A stretch of DNA of 11,802 bases from an uncultured Thermomicrobiales bacterium (GTDB lineage: Bacteria > Chloroflexota > Chloroflexia > Thermomicrobiales > Thermomicrobiaceae), in NCBI GenBank assembly GCA_937891245.1, contig CALAGB010000268.1:1-11802 (forward strand). Direction: 5' to 3'. Shown piece after piece: positions 1-6,713 of the stretch (positions are counted from its first letter, which is position 1; every line of letters starts with the position of its first letter). A model generated the notes under the pieces. The model was not told the DNA's origin, did not search any database, and saw only the letters and a program-made list of their open reading frames with translations. Both the position numbers and the translations under genes were made by a program.

Positions 1-86
1 TTCACGTTGGAGTCGATGGCCACCCTGTTCCGCGGTCGCCTGATGAATCGCCTGGGACGAAACGGCATCCACGCGACCTGCCCGTC
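1..86. other. Edge segment with no supported gene
   Basis: This short stretch lies beyond the natural stop of the permease remnant. One minus-strand frame opens with MPFRPRRFI and runs off the left edge, and one plus-strand frame runs in from the edge to a TAG at 91-93. Neither has a recognisable motif, so I assign no gene. Confidence 0.3.
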
Positions 87-560
87 TCACTCGTAGCGGA
101 CGGCATTCGCGGCTGGAATCTGGGCGGCCAGACGGGCGGGTAGGCTTGAAACGGCGGCGGTCGCGAGTGGAATCAGAATGGGAACCGCGATCAGCCACCA
201 CCACGGCGCTAGGACGACATTCGTGTCGGAGGAGCCGCTTGTGAGACGTTAGATCTCGAGGTAGAGCCCAATGCCCAGCGGAATTGAGATGAGTGACGAG
301 ACGAGAGCGATCACTGAATGCACACTCACCAGGCTGAACGTCACTTGATTTGGCGTCAGTCCGATCGCGCGCAGCACACCAAAATCTCTGATCCGTTCGC
401 GTGCCGAAAGCAGCGCGACCGCCGCCAGCGCGCTCAGAGTGATCACGGCAAGCACCGCGTCGAGCGTGAAAATGAGCGCGGGCAACTCGCCCGGCACGTC
501 GCTTGCCTCGCCGGCTGGCTGGGCGTCGAGCGCGGCCTGTATGCAGAGCGTCACGACCAT
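87..560 (-). pseudogene. FtsX-type ABC permease, C-terminal remnant with in-frame stop
   Basis: The minus-strand reading has the C-terminal membrane domain of an FtsX/MacB-type exporter permease. It shows a hydrophobic segment (LAVITLSALAAVALL), the conserved cytoplasmic motif RERIRDFGVLRAIGLTPNQV, and a second hydrophobic segment ending GIGLYLEI. A TAA at 249-251 interrupts the frame. Translation continues in the same frame without a shift as RLTSGSSDTN, then a last membrane segment (WWWLIAVPILIPLATAAV) and the typical tail ARLAAQIPAANAVRYE, ending at TGA 87-89. A single substitution, for example Tyr TAT/TAC to TAA, would explain the break. The N-terminal membrane segment and the periplasmic domain are missing, because ATPase-like sequence begins directly upstream. 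Membrane and family assignment come from these motifs. Readthrough of the TAA cannot be excluded, but the missing N-terminus argues for a dead gene. Confidence 0.82.
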
Positions 561-645
561 CGCGTAGCGTGATGACCCGGTCGGCCGCGGCGGCGACCCG
601 CGCGTCGTGCGTGACGACCAGCAGGGTAAGAAAGATCTCTCGCAA
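553..645 (-). pseudogene. ABC transporter ATPase, C-terminal remnant
   Basis: One minus-strand frame reads LREIFLTLLVVTHDARVAAA followed by ADRVITLRDGR. This is the H-loop region and C-terminal strand of a MacB/LolD-type ABC ATPase, with His of VVTHD as the H-loop histidine. The Walker A, Q-loop, signature and Walker B regions are absent upstream, and a stop lies in frame about 14 codons before the conserved part. The frame runs straight into the permease remnant in another frame, so a deletion seems to have joined the end of an ATPase gene to the last part of its permease partner. The stretch is short, but the motif is specific. Confidence 0.7.
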
Positions 646-958
646 GTGATCCGGGGCGCGAGGCGTCTGACCTCACACCAGGCAAATCAGGGGTGATTCG
701 AGCCTGTGCAGCATGGAGGATGGTTCGCGCAACGCCAAGCGCTTGCCGGTGAAACGCTGCATATCGCCTCTCCGCGCGGCAGCGGGCGGGCGGGCATACA
801 CGTATTTGAAATCTTCCGCCGTTATTCTTGCCGGACCCGGCATGTTCTTGTGGCGGCATTATGGATGCGTCAATAATGTCGCGGTGTGCGGGACCGTATT
901 CGGACCTTTGATCGCACCGTCATTTCGTGCGTCAACGATCCGCGCTGGAGGTGCATCT
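646..958. other. Intergenic region upstream of the cupin gene
   Basis: I see no gene in these 313 bases. An open frame in phase with the cupin extends back to 713, but its first 82 codons look like noncoding sequence and its ATG has no ribosome binding site comparable to the one at 947-951. The stretch holds a 6-bp-arm inverted repeat TGCCGG-AC-CCGGCA (829-842) and a second inverted repeat at 857-878, listed separately. No convincing -35/-10 pair was found. Confidence 0.5.
857..878. promoter_or_regulatory. Inverted repeat, possible operator upstream of cupin
   Basis: CATTAT (857-862) and ATAATG (873-878) form a perfect inverted repeat around a 10-base spacer, an AT-rich island in GC-rich DNA about 80 bases before the cupin start. 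Size and symmetry suit a dimeric repressor, but arms of six bases can occur by chance and no second copy was found. Confidence 0.25.
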
Positions 959-1435
959 ATGGCAACCGAGCGAGCCGCACCATTTTTTCTTTCGCGCGAT
1001 CAGGATCGCTTTAATGAGCCCAAGGACATCGGCATCGGATTGCTCTCCTTCAAGGTGACGGGCGCGGAGAGCCAGGGCGGTCTCTTCATCGGCGAACTGG
1101 TTCATCACGCGCCGGGCGGGCCGCCGCGCCATATCCACCCCTATCAGGATGAGTGGTTCTCCGTCCTGGAAGGTCACTACCGAATCGTCGTCGGTGACCA
1201 GCTTTTCGATCTGGGACCGGGCGATTCCGTCTACGGACCCCGCGGAGTCGTGCATACCTGGGCCCATATCGGTGATGAGACGGGGCGGATGATGTTCGTC
1301 ATTTCCCCGTCCGGGAAGATGGAGGGGTTCCTGAGCGCGCTCGGACGAGCGAAGCAGCTCGCACCGCAAGAGCCAACGTTCTGGCAGCGCTACGATCTCG
1401 AACTCGCCGGGCCCCCGATTTTATCGACCCCCTGA
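959..1435 (+). CDS. Single-domain cupin protein
   Basis: A 158-residue cytoplasmic beta-barrel protein of the cupin superfamily. Cupin motif 1 is PGGPPRHIHPYQDEWFSVLEG, with His-x-His, a following Glu and a closing Gly. Motif 2 is GDSVYGPRGVVHTWAHIGD, with the expected Pro-x-Gly-x-x-His pattern. The two His of motif 1, its Glu and the His of motif 2 are the usual metal ligands, so a bound metal is likely. The substrate cannot be read from the sequence: such small cupins include dioxygenases, isomerases and binding proteins. The start is the ATG at 959 because GGAGG lies 7 bases upstream, and the longer in-phase frame from 713 adds only unconserved sequence. It converges on the enoyl-CoA hydratase gene with 41 bases between the stops and no clear terminator there. 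Confidence 0.85.
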   Translation: MATERAAPFFLSRDQDRFNEPKDIGIGLLSFKVTGAESQGGLFIGELVHHAPGGPPRHIHPYQDEWFSVLEGHYRIVVGDQLFDLGPGDSVYGPRGVVHTWAHIGDETGRMMFVISPSGKMEGFLSALGRAKQLAPQEPTFWQRYDLELAGPPILSTP

Positions 1436-1476
1436 GTGTGCCGGATCGCCGCCGAGGTTGCGCCGCTTCAGCGAGT

Positions 1477-2232
1477 TCAGGCCGTCTCCCCCGCCTGTGC
1501 TGGGTGGGCGCGCCGCTCCTCTTGGAAGCGCAGCGCCGCATTGAGCGCCTCCTGCTCCAGGCGCATGGCGTCCGCCGGACTCGGTTCGATGCCGGTGTCG
1601 ATGCCCCGTTTGGTGAGTGACAGCGCGACCGAACGACCTCGGGCGATGGTCGCGGCCATCTCGCGCGCTCGGTCGAGCAGCTGGTCGTCCGGCAGGGCAT
1701 GGTTCACCAGGCCGAGCCGTTCGGCTTCGTGGGCGTCGATGATGCGTCCGGTATAGAGCAGTTCTTTGGCGATCGCCTTGCCGACGCGTTGCGGCAGGCG
1801 GCGAGTCCCGGCGCCCGGTCCACGAACGCCCTCCGGATAGCGGAAGGTCGCGGATTCTCCGGCCAGAATGAAATCGCAACAGAGCGAAAGCTCAACCCCG
1901 GCCGCAACCGCCGCACCCTGGACGACCGCGATACACGGCCTGGGGTGGCTCTCTAAGGCGTTGAGCACATCGTGTCCACGACTCCGCCGCGCGCTGACCT
2001 GCTCGACGGTGAAGCCGGCCCGCTCCTTCATGTCGTTCCCGGCGCAAAAGGCGGGCCCTTCGGCGCGGATCAATACAACACGCACGTCATCGTCGTGCGC
2101 GGTTGCGTCGAGCGCCGCCTCGAGATCGTCCAGCATCTGGGAATTGACGGCGTTGCGTTGCCGGGGCCGGTCGAGCACGATCTCGGCGATTGGCGAGTGT
2201 ATCTCAAGGCGCACAGTCGAGGCCTGGCTCAT
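1477..2232 (-). CDS. Enoyl-CoA hydratase/isomerase (crotonase) family protein
   Basis: A 251-residue crotonase-fold enzyme, full length for the family, acting on an acyl-CoA in the cytoplasm. The N-terminal part has the family patterns IVLDRPRQRNAV and FCAGNDMKE (residues 62-70), whose Ala-Gly backbone forms one side of the oxyanion hole. AAGVELSLCCDF (110-121) gives the second oxyanion glycine and the first catalytic Glu (114). FRYPEG (130-135) gives the second Glu (134). Both glutamates of true hydratases are therefore present with the same 20-residue separation as in the rat mitochondrial enzyme, so hydration of a 2-enoyl-CoA is plausible, though the chain length is unknown. GGAGG lies 5 bases before the ATG, and the gene has its own predicted promoter (2292-2320). 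Other crotonase activities, such as isomerase, cannot be excluded. Confidence 0.92.
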   Translation of the reverse strand: MSQASTVRLEIHSPIAEIVLDRPRQRNAVNSQMLDDLEAALDATAHDDDVRVVLIRAEGPAFCAGNDMKERAGFTVEQVSARRSRGHDVLNALESHPRPCIAVVQGAAVAAGVELSLCCDFILAGESATFRYPEGVRGPGAGTRRLPQRVGKAIAKELLYTGRIIDAHEAERLGLVNHALPDDQLLDRAREMAATIARGRSVALSLTKRGIDTGIEPSPADAMRLEQEALNAALRFQEERRAHPAQAGETA

Positions 2233-2291
2233 AGTGACCTCCGCTCAGGTCGTATGTGGGTCTGATGTTCTCGGTCGTTCGCACCGGTCGC

Positions 2292-2320
2292 AGTATAGGG
2301 AAGGTGGCGTGACCTGTCAT
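2292..2320 (-). promoter_or_regulatory. Predicted sigma70-type promoter of the crotonase gene
   Basis: On the minus strand ATGACA (2315-2320) and TATACT (2292-2297) each match 5 of 6 bases of the -35 and -10 consensus and are 17 bases apart. Transcription would start near 2285, giving a leader of about 50 bases before the ATG at 2232, which has a good ribosome binding site. This suggests the crotonase gene is transcribed independently of the NmrA-like gene upstream. Confidence 0.55.
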
Positions 2321-2394
2321 CCGGGAACCAGGGGTATGACACACGAGCTGGTTGATCAGGAACTGGACATGGCGGTAGCCGTACCCGGCAGGGG

Positions 2395-2407
2395 GGCGGC
2401 CACCGCC
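2395..2407 (-). terminator. Short GC hairpin after the NmrA-like gene
   Basis: GGCGG-CCA-CCGCC is a 5-bp stem with a 3-base loop, 8 bases beyond the stop codon of the NAD(P)-binding protein gene. There is no U-tract on the minus strand, so it may only stall or protect the mRNA end. The stem is short enough to be chance in this GC-rich DNA. Confidence 0.2.
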
Positions 2408-2414
2408 GGTGCGA

Positions 2415-3164
2415 TTAGATCGCGGCTGGTTCAAGCCAGTCGGCGTAATGGGTCTCGGTGATGATCGCGTCATCGTTCGGCAAGAGCGTCCGCATGCCCG
2501 GCTGAATGCCGTAGTAGCTCGCGTGGGAGTCCGCGACTACCTCGCGCGGATCGCCGATTTCGTGAAGGCGCTCACGGATCAGTTCGTCGAGCAGGAACTC
2601 GTCTGGCCCGGCGATCTCGACGATGCCGTTCACCGGCGGAGCCGTCGCGATCCGCCCGACCGCGTCGGCAACGTCGTCCGCGGCCATCGGCTGGATGAAC
2701 ACGGACGGGAGCCGGACAGTGGTGCCGTCGGTCGCCGCGTCGGCGATACTCTTCATGAATTCGAAGAACTGTGTCGCATGCACGATCGAATAGGGAATGG
2801 AGGAGGCCTGGATCAGCGCCTCCTGTGCGATCTTCGCGCGGAAGTATCCGCTTTCGGCCAGCCGATCGGTTCCCACGACCGACAACGCGACGTGATGCTT
2901 CACACCCGCCACCGCCTCCGCTGCCAGCAGATTGCCGGTCGATGTCTCGAAGAATGCCAGCACGGCATCGTCCTCCCAGGACGGCGCGTTCGACACGTCG
3001 ACGACCACCGCTGCTCCGGTCAGCACCTCCGCCAGCCCCTCACCGGTGATCGTGTTGACACCCAATCTGGGTGACGCCGGGACGGCCTCATGACCCTGTT
3101 CGCTGAGCTTGGTTACGAGCTTCGACCCGATGAGTCCGGTTCCGCCAATGACGACGATTTTCAT
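2415..3164 (-). CDS. NmrA-like / atypical SDR NAD(P)-binding protein
   Basis: A 249-residue Rossmann-fold protein of the atypical short-chain dehydrogenase (NmrA/NAD(P)H-binding) group. The dinucleotide motif GGTGLIG is at residues 7-13 after strand KIVVI. VVVDVSNAP (53-61) fits the end of the fourth strand, HVALSVVGTD (91-100) the fifth, and YFRAK (107-111) keeps the Tyr-x3-Lys pair seen in catalytic SDRs, so it could be a reductase rather than only a redox-sensing binder. SIVHATQFFEF (126-136) and FIQPMAADDVADA match family positions that line the substrate side. The ATG is preceded by AAGGAAA at 5-base spacing. The substrate is unknown. Upstream lies an alpha/beta hydrolase on the same strand. 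The 117-base gap between them contains a strong hairpin, so co-transcription is uncertain. Confidence 0.88.
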   Translation of the reverse strand: MKIVVIGGTGLIGSKLVTKLSEQGHEAVPASPRLGVNTITGEGLAEVLTGAAVVVDVSNAPSWEDDAVLAFFETSTGNLLAAEAVAGVKHHVALSVVGTDRLAESGYFRAKIAQEALIQASSIPYSIVHATQFFEFMKSIADAATDGTTVRLPSVFIQPMAADDVADAVGRIATAPPVNGIVEIAGPDEFLLDELIRERLHEIGDPREVVADSHASYYGIQPGMRTLLPNDDAIITETHYADWLEPAAI

Positions 3165-3206
3165 AGAATTTCCTTTCAGCTGTCAGATGTTCACCCGGGT
3201 GCCAGC

Positions 3207-3228
3207 CCCCTTGCCGGTCGGCGAGGGG
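3207..3228 (-). terminator. Hairpin between hydrolase and NmrA-like gene
   Basis: CCCCTTGCC and GGCGAGGGG form a 9-bp stem with one G-U pair and a 4-base loop, 53 bases beyond the hydrolase stop. On the minus strand no T-run follows, so it is not a classical intrinsic terminator. It could end the hydrolase transcript, stabilise its 3' end, or lower expression of the downstream gene. Confidence 0.4.
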
Positions 3229-3281
3229 ACCGATGACCGCGGGCGCGCGTTCGTGTGACCGATGAGCGAGGCGCGGTGTGG

Positions 3282-4046
3282 TTACGAGGCCATCGTGGCA
3301 GCAGCGGGGGCCAGGTCCGCGATCGCGGTCAGAATCAGGTCAGTGACCGCCTGCGGCTGCGAGATCATGATCGCGTGCGAGCCTTCGATTTCGACGATCG
3401 TCGCCTTGGCGCGGTCGGCCATCGAGCGCACCACGTCGCTACCGGCCGCCTTGTCGCCGGTTGCGACGACTGCCCAAACCGGCAATGACTTCCAGGCTGG
3501 TGCTCCCGACGGCTCGCTGAACGCCAGCTCCGCGGCTGGCCGTTGCGTGGCGGCCATGACCGCCGTCTGCGCCAGTGGCAGGTCCGCGGCGAAGGCCTCG
3601 TGAAAGTGCTCCGGATTGACGGCGAATTCGGTGGCCGTTTCCGAACCCTGTCCAGTCGGGTACTGGAGTGGGCGCAACGCGGAAACAAGCACACTATCCC
3701 GGGAATCGCTCGCGATTTGTAGCAGGCTCTCTCCTTCGTCCGGCGCGAACGCCGCCACGTAGACGAGTCCGACGACGTTGTCGGCGCCGGTGGCCGCATT
3801 CGAGATGACCACGCCACCGTACGAGTGCGCGACGGCGAGGACCGGCCCGGGAATCTGTGTCAGCAGGCTGGCGATGTAGGCGGAATCGTGCGCAACGCCG
3901 CGGAGCGGATTGGGTGGAGCGATGACCTGCACTCCGGCCGCGAGCAAGCGCTCGATCACACCATTCCAACTCGACGAGTCGGCGAACGCGCCGTGCACGA
4001 GTACGACGGTCAGCGGAGTTCCATTTGTGGAAGATGCGGTATCCAT
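3282..4046 (-). CDS. Alpha/beta-fold hydrolase
   Basis: A 254-residue cytoplasmic alpha/beta hydrolase with no signal peptide. LTVVLVHGAFADSSSW (12-27) carries the HG oxyanion-hole motif after strand 3. AVAHSYGGVV (71-80) is the nucleophile elbow, with Ser75 as the nucleophile. WAVVATGDKAAG (191-202) probably supplies the acid (Asp198), and GSHAIMISQP (222-231) the catalytic His224. The sequence resembles the small esterase / salicylate-esterase-like / cofactor-free haloperoxidase-like group, but the substrate cannot be assigned. Although ordered Ser-Asp-His residues suggest an active enzyme, this is inferred from motif spacing. GGAAGGA lies 9 bases before the ATG. The gene has 335 bases of noncoding DNA upstream and is followed by an NmrA-like gene on the same strand. 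Confidence 0.88.
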   Translation of the reverse strand: MDTASSTNGTPLTVVLVHGAFADSSSWNGVIERLLAAGVQVIAPPNPLRGVAHDSAYIASLLTQIPGPVLAVAHSYGGVVISNAATGADNVVGLVYVAAFAPDEGESLLQIASDSRDSVLVSALRPLQYPTGQGSETATEFAVNPEHFHEAFAADLPLAQTAVMAATQRPAAELAFSEPSGAPAWKSLPVWAVVATGDKAAGSDVVRSMADRAKATIVEIEGSHAIMISQPQAVTDLILTAIADLAPAAATMAS

Positions 4047-4381
4047 GATGGTGAATCCTTCCTGCGGCGTGACGATGATCGATCCAGCGGCGATGGACGT
4101 CTACGGGGATGCGAGTTCGCTCATGTCGTATCCATTCCCCGGCAGCGCTGCCGATTTCTGGACGGTCGGGCCATGAGGCTCGGGCGCCGGCACCTCGAGC
4201 CGGGAGGCTGCTGATCTCTACCTTAGGGCGAGCAGCCCGCGTTCGTCTTCCGCGAGATCCCGCAATTGAGATGAGGGGTTTGCCGTCCGATTGAGTGAAC
4301 CCCCTCAATTCCGGATGGCGACTATCCGTTTGTGAGCGAGTGCGTTCGGGGCGAAAGGTGTCGGGGCGACGAGCGCGGTGG
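4047..4381. other. Intergenic region with palindrome and imperfect hairpin
   Basis: I see no gene in these 335 bases between the end of the LuxR-type gene and the start of the hydrolase, although long shadow frames cross it. It contains a perfect 14-base palindrome CGGCAGCGCTGCCG at 4140-4153, about 95 bases before the hydrolase start. It also contains an imperfect hairpin at 4264-4310, with arms AATTGAG/CTCAATT and GGGGTT/AACCCC and a 4-base bulge in the left arm, 72 bases beyond the LuxR stop. The second may end the MEDS-LuxR transcript, though no T-run follows it on the minus strand. No convincing promoter for the hydrolase was found. Confidence 0.45.
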
Positions 4382-5359
4382 TTATCCCTCGGGTGTGTTG
4401 GCGTCGATGAGACCGTAGCGCAAGGCGAACGCGGTTGCCTCGGTACGCCGCTCGACGCCGATCTTCCGGTAGAGGCCGGTGATATGACGTTCGATTGTCC
4501 GATCGCTCAGCCACAAGACCGCGGCGATCTCTTTGTTGCTCAGCCCCTGTGCCAGCAGACCGAGCACTTCGGTCTCTCGGCGCGTCAACCGCGCGGAGGG
4601 TGCAAGCGCTTGCCCATTGTCTCCCGCGAGATCAGGGCCGGTCGGGCCGGCGGCCGTGTCGCTTCCCTGGTGGGAGGTCGCGTTCGGGCGTAACCGTTCG
4701 GCGGAGAGGTCGTGCGCCTGTGCCGCGCGTTTCTCAAGAAGCGCCAGCGGCGCCGCCAGATCTTCCGCGATACGCGCCAGAAAGACATTGGCACGCTGGA
4801 GCGCCGCCTCGGCAGTAGCGCGGGCCGCCCGTTCGACGGACAGCCGGCGAGCCGCGTGGATCGAGATCGTCGCCTGTCCGGCGATGGCACGCAGCAGGTG
4901 TAACTCGAATTCGGTCGGAAAGTCGGGCTCGGCGGACGCGATGATCACCATCCCATCCTCACCGGGGAACGCGGGAGAGATGCACGTGACGCGGGCACGC
5001 TCGCTACTGGTCGAGGGGGCGACGACCGTTGTCACGGTACCCTGCTCGCGCGTCGGGGTGGCGGCGAGCGCCATCTCCAATTCGGGCGGAACGCCTGGCC
5101 CGCCTGGCCGCCAGTGCTCGAGCGAGGGGCCACCGGCAGGATCGCCGAATCGCACATAGCCGCTGCTCAGACGAAACATGCCGAACAGCGCGTCGAGGAG
5201 CCCGGCCGCGATATCGTCCGGTTCGAGATCGACCCACATCGCCGGTAACGCGAGCACCACCGCCAGATCACGCAACGCACGACGCGAGACCAGCGATTCA
5301 TCGACTTCAGCGCGGGGCGGACTGGCGTCGCCGGCCGCTCCTCGATCGGTGTCAGCCAT
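4382..5359 (-). CDS. GAF-like LuxR-family transcriptional regulator
   Basis: A 325-residue regulator. The C-terminal helix-turn-helix (about 257-318) is a clear LuxR/NarL-type GerE domain: LTRRETEVLGLLAQGLSNKE, then IAAVLWLSDRTIERHI and GLYRKIGVERRTEA. Residues about 45-172 look like a GAF-type sensor, ending in EFELHLLRAIAGQATISI, the usual final GAF helix. An Ala/Arg-rich helix (about 172-222, possibly coiled) links it to the DNA-binding part. There is no receiver Asp, so control is probably by ligand or by a partner rather than by phosphorylation. The chosen ATG at 5357-5359 overlaps the MEDS stop codon (ATGGCTGA), indicating translational coupling. A TTG at 5393-5395 with GGAG just upstream would add 12 residues and remains possible. 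The MEDS protein is the natural candidate partner. Confidence 0.85.
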   Translation of the reverse strand: MADTDRGAAGDASPPRAEVDESLVSRRALRDLAVVLALPAMWVDLEPDDIAAGLLDALFGMFRLSSGYVRFGDPAGGPSLEHWRPGGPGVPPELEMALAATPTREQGTVTTVVAPSTSSERARVTCISPAFPGEDGMVIIASAEPDFPTEFELHLLRAIAGQATISIHAARRLSVERAARATAEAALQRANVFLARIAEDLAAPLALLEKRAAQAHDLSAERLRPNATSHQGSDTAAGPTGPDLAGDNGQALAPSARLTRRETEVLGLLAQGLSNKEIAAVLWLSDRTIERHITGLYRKIGVERRTEATAFALRYGLIDANTPEG

Positions 5360-5996
5360 GCGTCGCGGGCCGGTTGCGCGACCGAAGTTCCTCAAGGAAC
5401 TCCGCCGCAGGGACGAAGAATGGGTTGACCTGCAACATGCCGCCGATCAGCGCCATCGGATGCGTGCGCAGCACATCGATCAAGACGTCGCCGCCGAACT
5501 TGGCGGTATCGTAGACGCAGATAGAGATGTGCGGATACTTCGGCTGGATTGATCCCGCCAGCGCTTCATATTCGAGCATGAGCTGGCTCACGTCCGGCTC
5601 CTGAGCCGCCCAGCCCATATCCGTGATCATCCGAATTCTCGGTGTTGTCGAGTCGCCGAGCAGTGTATCGAGGAGAGTGGTCATCGCCTCCCGGTCAAAA
5701 CGCCCGTCACGGAGATACGTTTCCGACCACGTTCGCATCGTGCATTGACCTTGCCGCATGAGCGTGGGCGTATCAAAACCGAGGCGCCTGTGATGGCTCA
5801 TGAGGTTGGCCCGCTCCGCCGGATCGATGAAGTACATCAACTGCTCGCCGCGCGCGACGCCCTCGCGTATGAACGGATCGAGGACGCGATACTTCTCGTC
5901 CCGGCTGTTGACGAAGGCGCAGACGTGCCGGTACGGGTCGAGGACACCTCCCGCGAACGAAACAGGGGCGAGCGTCTCCGGGTTGTTCTCGGGCAT
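5352..5996 (-). CDS. MEDS-domain sensory protein
   Basis: A 214-residue protein made almost entirely of one MEDS domain (the sensor type first described in DcmR and in methanogen/methylotroph signal proteins). The N-terminal signature is HVCAFVNSRDEKYRVLDPFI (24-43) followed by EGVARGEQLMYFIDPAER. The C-terminal signature is CVYDTAKFGG (160-169), then VLIDVLRTHPMALIGG and NPFFVP. His24, Cys160 and His179 are in positions often conserved in the family. The ligand is unknown: the family is linked to small hydrocarbon or halocarbon sensing in DcmR, but this cannot be carried over. The start is the ATG at 5994-5996, with GGAGAT 5 bases upstream; a longer frame to 6044 lacks such a site. It is first in a two-gene operon with the GAF-LuxR regulator and likely feeds a signal to it. 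Confidence 0.87.
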   Translation of the reverse strand: MPENNPETLAPVSFAGGVLDPYRHVCAFVNSRDEKYRVLDPFIREGVARGEQLMYFIDPAERANLMSHHRRLGFDTPTLMRQGQCTMRTWSETYLRDGRFDREAMTTLLDTLLGDSTTPRIRMITDMGWAAQEPDVSQLMLEYEALAGSIQPKYPHISICVYDTAKFGGDVLIDVLRTHPMALIGGMLQVNPFFVPAAEFLEELRSRNRPATHG

Positions 5997-6066
5997 GTCA
6001 ATCTCCGGGGTGCGATGGACATGTGACGGGAATGATCGCAACAAACACGCGGGTGGTGAGCAAATA

Positions 6067-6091
6067 GACCACTATCTATCATAGTCTGGTC
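6067..6091. promoter_or_regulatory. Imperfect inverted repeat over the MEDS -10 element
   Basis: GACCACTAT (6067-6075) and ATAGTCTGGTC (6081-6091) are inverted copies apart from two extra bases (TC) in the second arm. They flank CTATC and cover the -10 hexamer and start site of the MEDS-LuxR promoter. A protein bound here would block the promoter, so this may be an operator, possibly for autoregulation by the LuxR protein, which is a guess. Confidence 0.35.
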
Positions 6092-6105
6092 GTCTCGGCT
6101 GTCAA
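6078..6105 (-). promoter_or_regulatory. Predicted sigma70-type promoter of the MEDS-LuxR operon
   Basis: On the minus strand a perfect TTGACA (6100-6105) is followed after 16 bases by TATGAT (6078-6083, 5 of 6 matches). Transcription would begin near 6071, leaving a leader of about 75 bases before the MEDS ATG. It lies in an AT-rich patch that stands out from its surroundings. Confidence 0.65.
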
Positions 6106-6135
6106 GCATCAAGGCGCGCGGGTCTGACGCGCGGG

Positions 6136-6167
6136 GCGCTGCCGAAGCACCGCCGCTCCGGCAGCGC
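6136..6167 (-). terminator. Hairpin after the DinB-family gene
   Basis: GCGCTGCCG (6136-6144) and CGGCAGCGC (6159-6167) form a perfect 9-bp stem with a 14-base loop, 12 bases beyond the stop. No T-run follows on the minus strand. The core CGCTGCCG/CGGCAGCG recurs in the hairpin after the MFS gene, which supports a shared role in ending or protecting transcripts. Confidence 0.45.
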
Positions 6168-6179
6168 GATCGGACGACG

Positions 6180-6713
6180 CTAGACGGCGGAGTCCGCCGA
6201 CTGCGTCCACAGGTCGAAGGCGAGATCGAGGTCGCCCGGCGAGCAGCCATACTCGGTGAGCATCATCGCGATTTCGCTCCGATGCTGGGTCGCGTGCACG
6301 GCAACGCTCAGCAGCTGCGGCCAGAGCGGCCGGCGTATGAGCGGGCCGCCATCGGTCCATTCGACGATGCGTGCCGGGCTGTTCTCCCCTTCGGGCGTGA
6401 GCGCGTCAATAAAGGCAGCGAGGCCTGCCTCGATTTCGGTCCAGCGCGCACGAATGGCGGCGACATCCGGGTAATCCTGCGGGTCGAACTCGAACGACTC
6501 CCAGTCGATGCCGATCGCCTTGCCGGGCCAGATGAGCCCCGACCAGAAGTATTCGTTCTCCATGAGATGAACGAGCGTATCGCGGACGCTGCCGAAACCG
6601 CGGCGATTCGGCGCCAGCAACTGCTCCGGCGTCAGCTTCTCGGCCTGATCGAGGATGCGTCCATTGGCCCAGCGATTGTAGGCGTAGAGCAAGCGATAGG
6701 GTTCGAGATCCAT
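6180..6713 (-). CDS. DinB-family (DinB/YfiT-like) four-helix protein
   Basis: A 177-residue protein of the DinB/YfiT-like four-helix bundle superfamily. The expected metal triad is visible: His49 in DTLVHLMENEYFW, and His140 and His144 in VAVHATQHRSEI, the latter being the usual HxxxH helix. YNRWANGRIL (12-21) is the typical first helix with the conserved Trp. Known members bind zinc or nickel, and several are thiol-dependent S-transferases (for example those using bacillithiol or mycothiol), but the substrate here is unknown. It should not be confused with the DNA polymerase also called DinB. The ATG at 6711-6713 is chosen because GGAGA lies 5 to 6 bases upstream; the frame continues to 6761 without such a site. 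The gene appears monocistronic: a hairpin follows it, and it has a long repeat-bearing leader region. Confidence 0.86.
   Translation of the reverse strand: MDLEPYRLLYAYNRWANGRILDQAEKLTPEQLLAPNRRGFGSVRDTLVHLMENEYFWSGLIWPGKAIGIDWESFEFDPQDYPDVAAIRARWTEIEAGLAAFIDALTPEGENSPARIVEWTDGGPLIRRPLWPQLLSVAVHATQHRSEIAMMLTEYGCSPGDLDLAFDLWTQSADSAV

Noticed and set aside
713..958. In-phase N-terminal extension of the cupin gene
   Set aside because: The extra 82 codons show no cupin or other similarity, and the ATG at 959 has GGAGG at good spacing while that at 713 has no comparable site in context with the rest.
932..1369. 145-codon minus-strand frame across the cupin
   Set aside because: It is antisense to a gene with clear cupin motifs and has no motif of its own.
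1868..2461. 197-codon plus-strand frame across the crotonase gene
   Set aside because: It is antisense to a well-supported enzyme, is Ser/Arg-rich as expected for a shadow frame, and lacks any domain.
3228..3265. Direct repeat GACCGATGA (3228-3236 and 3257-3265)
   Set aside because: Two 9-base copies with no further symmetry, no link to an insertion and no third copy; chance is an adequate explanation.
3694..4308. 204-codon minus-strand frame overlapping the hydrolase start
   Set aside because: It overlaps the hydrolase in another frame, has an Arg-rich shadow composition, and the hydrolase frame holds all catalytic motifs.
5360..5395. TTG start adding 12 residues to the LuxR regulator
   Set aside because: It has GGAG nearby and is possible, but the ATG overlapping the MEDS stop is a better fit to translational coupling, and the added residues lie outside any domain.
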